NCBI RefSeq assembly: GCF_003461245.1
Contig: NZ_QTWS01000062.1
Location: forward strand, 1 to 6,913
Reading direction: 5' to 3'
Length of the DNA: 6,913 nt
DNA from: Blautia sp. AF19-10LB
Lineage (GTDB): Bacteria > Bacillota > Clostridia > Lachnospirales > Lachnospiraceae
Below are positions 5,219 to 6,913 of the stretch, piece by piece. The position numbers and the translations under genes are program-made. Under the pieces are notes generated by a model, which saw only the letters and a program-made list of their open reading frames with translations, was not told the DNA's origin and did no database searches. Every line of letters begins with the position of its first letter. Positions within the stretch are counted from its first letter, which is position 1.

Positions 5219-5230
5219 GGTGAGAAGTAC
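5203..5230. promoter_or_regulatory. Palindrome flanking the -35 box, possible operator
   Basis: GTACTTCT (5203-5210) and AGAAGTAC (5223-5230) are perfect inverted 8-mers 12 bases apart. The -35 hexamer of the candidate promoter lies between them. A dimeric repressor or activator could bind here. Confidence 0.5.
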
Positions 5231-5344
5231 CGTTGCACTGGCAGAAATTTTTTTAACTGGTTTCCTGCCGTTCTCTGATATGCTATGTATTGATAAATTT
5301 TGCTTCGTATGAGCAGATAGATAACTGCCCGAAAAAAGGACATA

Positions 5345-5381
5345 AAAAAATCCCTCCAAATTTAAAAACAAATTCAGAGGG
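5345..5381 (-). terminator. Strong leftward intrinsic terminator
   Basis: The leftward transcript forms CCCTCTGAATTT paired with AAATTTGGAGGG: 12 pairs including two G-U wobbles, with a 6-base T-rich loop. ATTTTTTTATG follows. On the opposite strand the two wobbles become mismatches. It probably ends the tetracycline resistance transcript, about 240 bases beyond the tet(40) stop. Confidence 0.75.
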
Positions 5382-5571
5382 TAATTTAGGGTATAACAAA
5401 ATAACCCACCCGAATATCGTTTTTTTTATTTGGTGAGTTTGTTCTTTCAAATACGAAACAAATGCTCATGTACGGTAAAGTATCACAAGAAAATTATGTC
5501 GAATTGACAGCCGCCTCCGCTATACCGAATAAGGAAATAAAGAGTCCTCAAATTTTGCGCTACTAAATGAA
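5382..5571. other. AT-rich spacer, no gene recognised
   Basis: This is part of the gene-free stretch 5025-5620. I see no RNA gene, no insertion sequence end and no convincing ORF. A 34-codon frame on the plus strand (5462-5566) has no ribosome binding site. An imperfect stem lies around 5439-5462. The base composition differs from both flanking modules, which fits a junction between an acquired resistance module and the element backbone. Confidence 0.5.
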
Positions 5572-5599
5572 GACGAGCGGAAGTAATCTCCCGCTCGTC
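5572..5599 (-). terminator. Hairpin just after tet(40)
   Basis: GACGAGCGG (5572-5580) pairs perfectly with CCGCTCGTC (5591-5599) around a 10-base loop, 21 bases past the tet(40) stop. In the leftward transcript only TTCATTT follows, so it may be a weak terminator or an RNA-stabilising stem. Confidence 0.5.
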
Positions 5600-5620
5600 A
5601 GTAAACTTAACTATGCCATA

Positions 5621-6841
5621 TCAATCCCGCTTCTTTCCCGCCACCGGCACTAAGAACAGCGCGGGCAACAGCAGGAAAGCGGTACAGACCAGCCCCCAGG
5701 GTATGGACACCTGCTGGGCTACCAGCCCCACAATAGGCCCGCCGATGATCTGCCCGAAAGAGTCCAGCTGTCCGCTGGTGGAAAAGACTGTGGCGCGCAT
5801 TTTCTCATCCACTTGGTCGTTCATCCAGGCGGCCAGCACAGGCTCCTTGATGGTGCGCATAAGCCCCGCCAGCAGGAACACCAACAACATGAACCAAAAG
5901 CTCCGCCCCACCGCGAAGAGAACCAGGAACAGGATATACCCGGCGCTGGTGGACATGACCACACTGGTTCGGCTGACAGTCCCTTTTTTCTCCATGCGGG
6001 CGATGAGCAACTGAGAAGCCAGAATACCTAAGCCGTTGCCGATAAGACTGATAACACCGAACCAAGTGACGCTGTTCAGCGGCCCGATAACGGGTATTAC
6101 CGTGTCATCCAGAAAATGAGCGGTGGAGAGCCGGTCAAAGCCTTCACTGGCAAGTCCCCCGCATAGTGTGATTGCTAAGAGCGCCAGCAACACAGGTGCG
6201 CCTTTCACAAAGCCCAGGTTGAGCTTGAACAGGCAGACAAAGTCTTTAAGCAAGCCCTGCCGTTCCTCAATAGCAGGGGAGAAGTTGGTTTCTGGCATGA
6301 TGCGAACCATCACCAGCCCCAACAACAAGCACAAACTGCCCCCCAAGATGAGAGGCATTTGCAGGTTTATGTTTCCCAGCAGTGTGCCCAGCACCACGCC
6401 CAGAACGCCGCCGATTTGCCCCATTTGACTGCCCCGCAGGAACACCTTGTCTATGGGTTTGTCCTCTTCCTCCGAGGCAATCCACGCCTCCAGAGCGCCG
6501 GTGATGAAGGTATCACCGCAACCCCAGACAACCTGGGCCAGCAGAACCGGCGCGAACCACGGTAGCGCACCCTCCATCAGAAAGCCCAGGCCGTAGAGGA
6601 ACATTCCAATCAGCACCGAGCGCCGACGGCTATACAAATCCGCCACCACACCGGTGGGCATCTCGAACAGAAAGCAGGAGGTCTCCTGAACCGTCCCTAC
6701 CAGGACAAGCTGGAAAGCATCCAGCTGCACCACCTCCAGGTGGTACACGATGGAAAGCACTGTGGACATAGAAACCGCCAGGGAACAGACAAATCGGAAC
6801 AGCAGGTAGACAGAATATGCCTTTGAATTTTTAGCAAACAT
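5621..6841 (-). CDS. tet(40): Tetracycline efflux MFS transporter Tet(40), 406 aa
   Basis: An inner-membrane major facilitator protein with many hydrophobic segments, probably 12 helices. The MFS motif A loop is GVVADLYSRRRSVLIG at residues 64-79, after the second helix. It would export tetracycline in exchange for protons. The 406-residue length from the ATG at 6841 equals that of Tet(40) as I know it, and the N-terminus (MFAKNSKAYSVYLLFRFVCS) fits. The frame is open seven codons upstream to a TTG, but AAAGGAGA at 6852-6859 lies 10 bases before this ATG and overlaps the longer version. Tet(40) was first described directly downstream of tet(O/32/O) in a gut Firmicute, matching the gene fragment 50 bases upstream here. 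Identification rests on recall, not on an alignment; a related TetA(P)-type or other drug MFS pump is the alternative. Confidence 0.85.
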   Translation of the reverse strand: MFAKNSKAYSVYLLFRFVCSLAVSMSTVLSIVYHLEVVQLDAFQLVLVGTVQETSCFLFEMPTGVVADLYSRRRSVLIGMFLYGLGFLMEGALPWFAPVLLAQVVWGCGDTFITGALEAWIASEEEDKPIDKVFLRGSQMGQIGGVLGVVLGTLLGNINLQMPLILGGSLCLLLGLVMVRIMPETNFSPAIEERQGLLKDFVCLFKLNLGFVKGAPVLLALLAITLCGGLASEGFDRLSTAHFLDDTVIPVIGPLNSVTWFGVISLIGNGLGILASQLLIARMEKKGTVSRTSVVMSTSAGYILFLVLFAVGRSFWFMLLVFLLAGLMRTIKEPVLAAWMNDQVDEKMRATVFSTSGQLDSFGQIIGGPIVGLVAQQVSIPWGLVCTAFLLLPALFLVPVAGKKRD

Positions 6842-6851
6842 GAAGTTACAT

Positions 6852-6859
6852 TCTCCTTT
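6852..6859 (-). promoter_or_regulatory. Ribosome binding site that sets the tet(40) start
   Basis: The leftward strand reads AAAGGAGA, 10 bases before the ATG at 6841. The upstream TTG at 6862 would place this site inside the coding region, so the ATG is preferred. Confidence 0.75.
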
Positions 6860-6891
6860 CAAATCTCATTTTATATGACTTTTGCAAGCTG

Positions 6892-6913
6892 TTAAGCTAA
6901 CTTGTGGAACATA
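6892..6913 (-). CDS. 3' end of a gene, probably tet(O)-type ribosomal protection protein
   Basis: Only the last six codons are in the window: MFHKLA followed by TAA at 6892-6894. This resembles the C-terminus of Tet(O)-like ribosomal protection proteins, which displace tetracycline from the ribosome. Tet(40) is known to sit directly downstream of tet(O/32/O). The 50-base gap to tet(40) contains no clear promoter or terminator, so co-transcription is likely. Six residues alone cannot prove identity; the call leans on context. Confidence 0.5.

Noticed and set aside
5018..5371. Minus-strand 117-codon frame in the leader region
   Set aside because: It crosses the candidate promoter and terminator, has no supporting family, and ends at the sigma-like gene start.
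5462..5566. Plus-strand 34-codon ORF in the spacer after tet(40)
   Set aside because: No ribosome binding site and no recognisable similarity; it is on the strand opposite to all genes.
6842..6891. Separate promoter for tet(40)
   Set aside because: The 50-base gap is too short for a good -35/-10 pair plus leader, and I see no consensus match.

Overview
The window looks like part of a mobile genetic element from a gut Bacillota (Clostridia-type) bacterium. The evidence is strong GGAGG-type ribosome binding sites, about 50% GC genes with AT-rich gaps, region-4-type sigma-like regulators, a MobV relaxase, and a tetracycline efflux gene whose sequence and 406-residue length fit tet(40). All supported genes are on the minus strand, so the gene order reads from the right edge to the left edge.

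Resistance module (about 5570-6913). The last six codons of a gene enter from the right edge. Their peptide, MFHKLA, and the position next to tet(40) suggest the 3' end of a tet(O) or tet(O/32/O) type ribosomal protection gene. tet(40) starts 50 bases further on. A hairpin follows its stop codon. A second hairpin with a T run, fully paired only in the leftward transcript, lies about 240 bases further downstream.

Regulatory module (about 3434-5230). An AT-rich leader carries a candidate promoter, a palindrome over its -35 box and a terminator-like hairpin just downstream. Three sigma-70 region 4-like genes follow: 170 aa, 141 aa, and a third that is interrupted by an in-frame TAA and probably by a one-base frameshift near its end. 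Every gene junction has a hairpin shortly before the next Shine-Dalgarno sequence, which suggests serial attenuation.

Replication, mobilisation and partition module (1-3322). A RecA-fold ATPase resembling RepA-type replicative helicases comes first, preceded by an overlapping 28-codon ORF. Next is a gene-free DNA-processing region (1730-2253), then a MobV relaxase and a ParB/Spo0J-like protein that runs off the left edge. The DNA-processing region holds an oriT whose core TAGTGTGTTA matches the pMV158 MobM nick site as I know it. A 116-nt sequence predicted to fold as a three-way junction starts 2 nt after the nick. Four copies of a roughly 41-43 nt repeat flank both in convergent pairs; the outermost right copy encodes the C-terminus of the helicase.

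Taken together this reads as a mobilisable element (plasmid or IME/ICE segment) that carries tetracycline resistance. The relaxase would nick the plus strand, sending the helicase, regulators and resistance genes first and the relaxase and ParB genes last. No integrase, transposase, conjugation apparatus or element end is visible, so whether it is a plasmid or integrated cannot be decided here.
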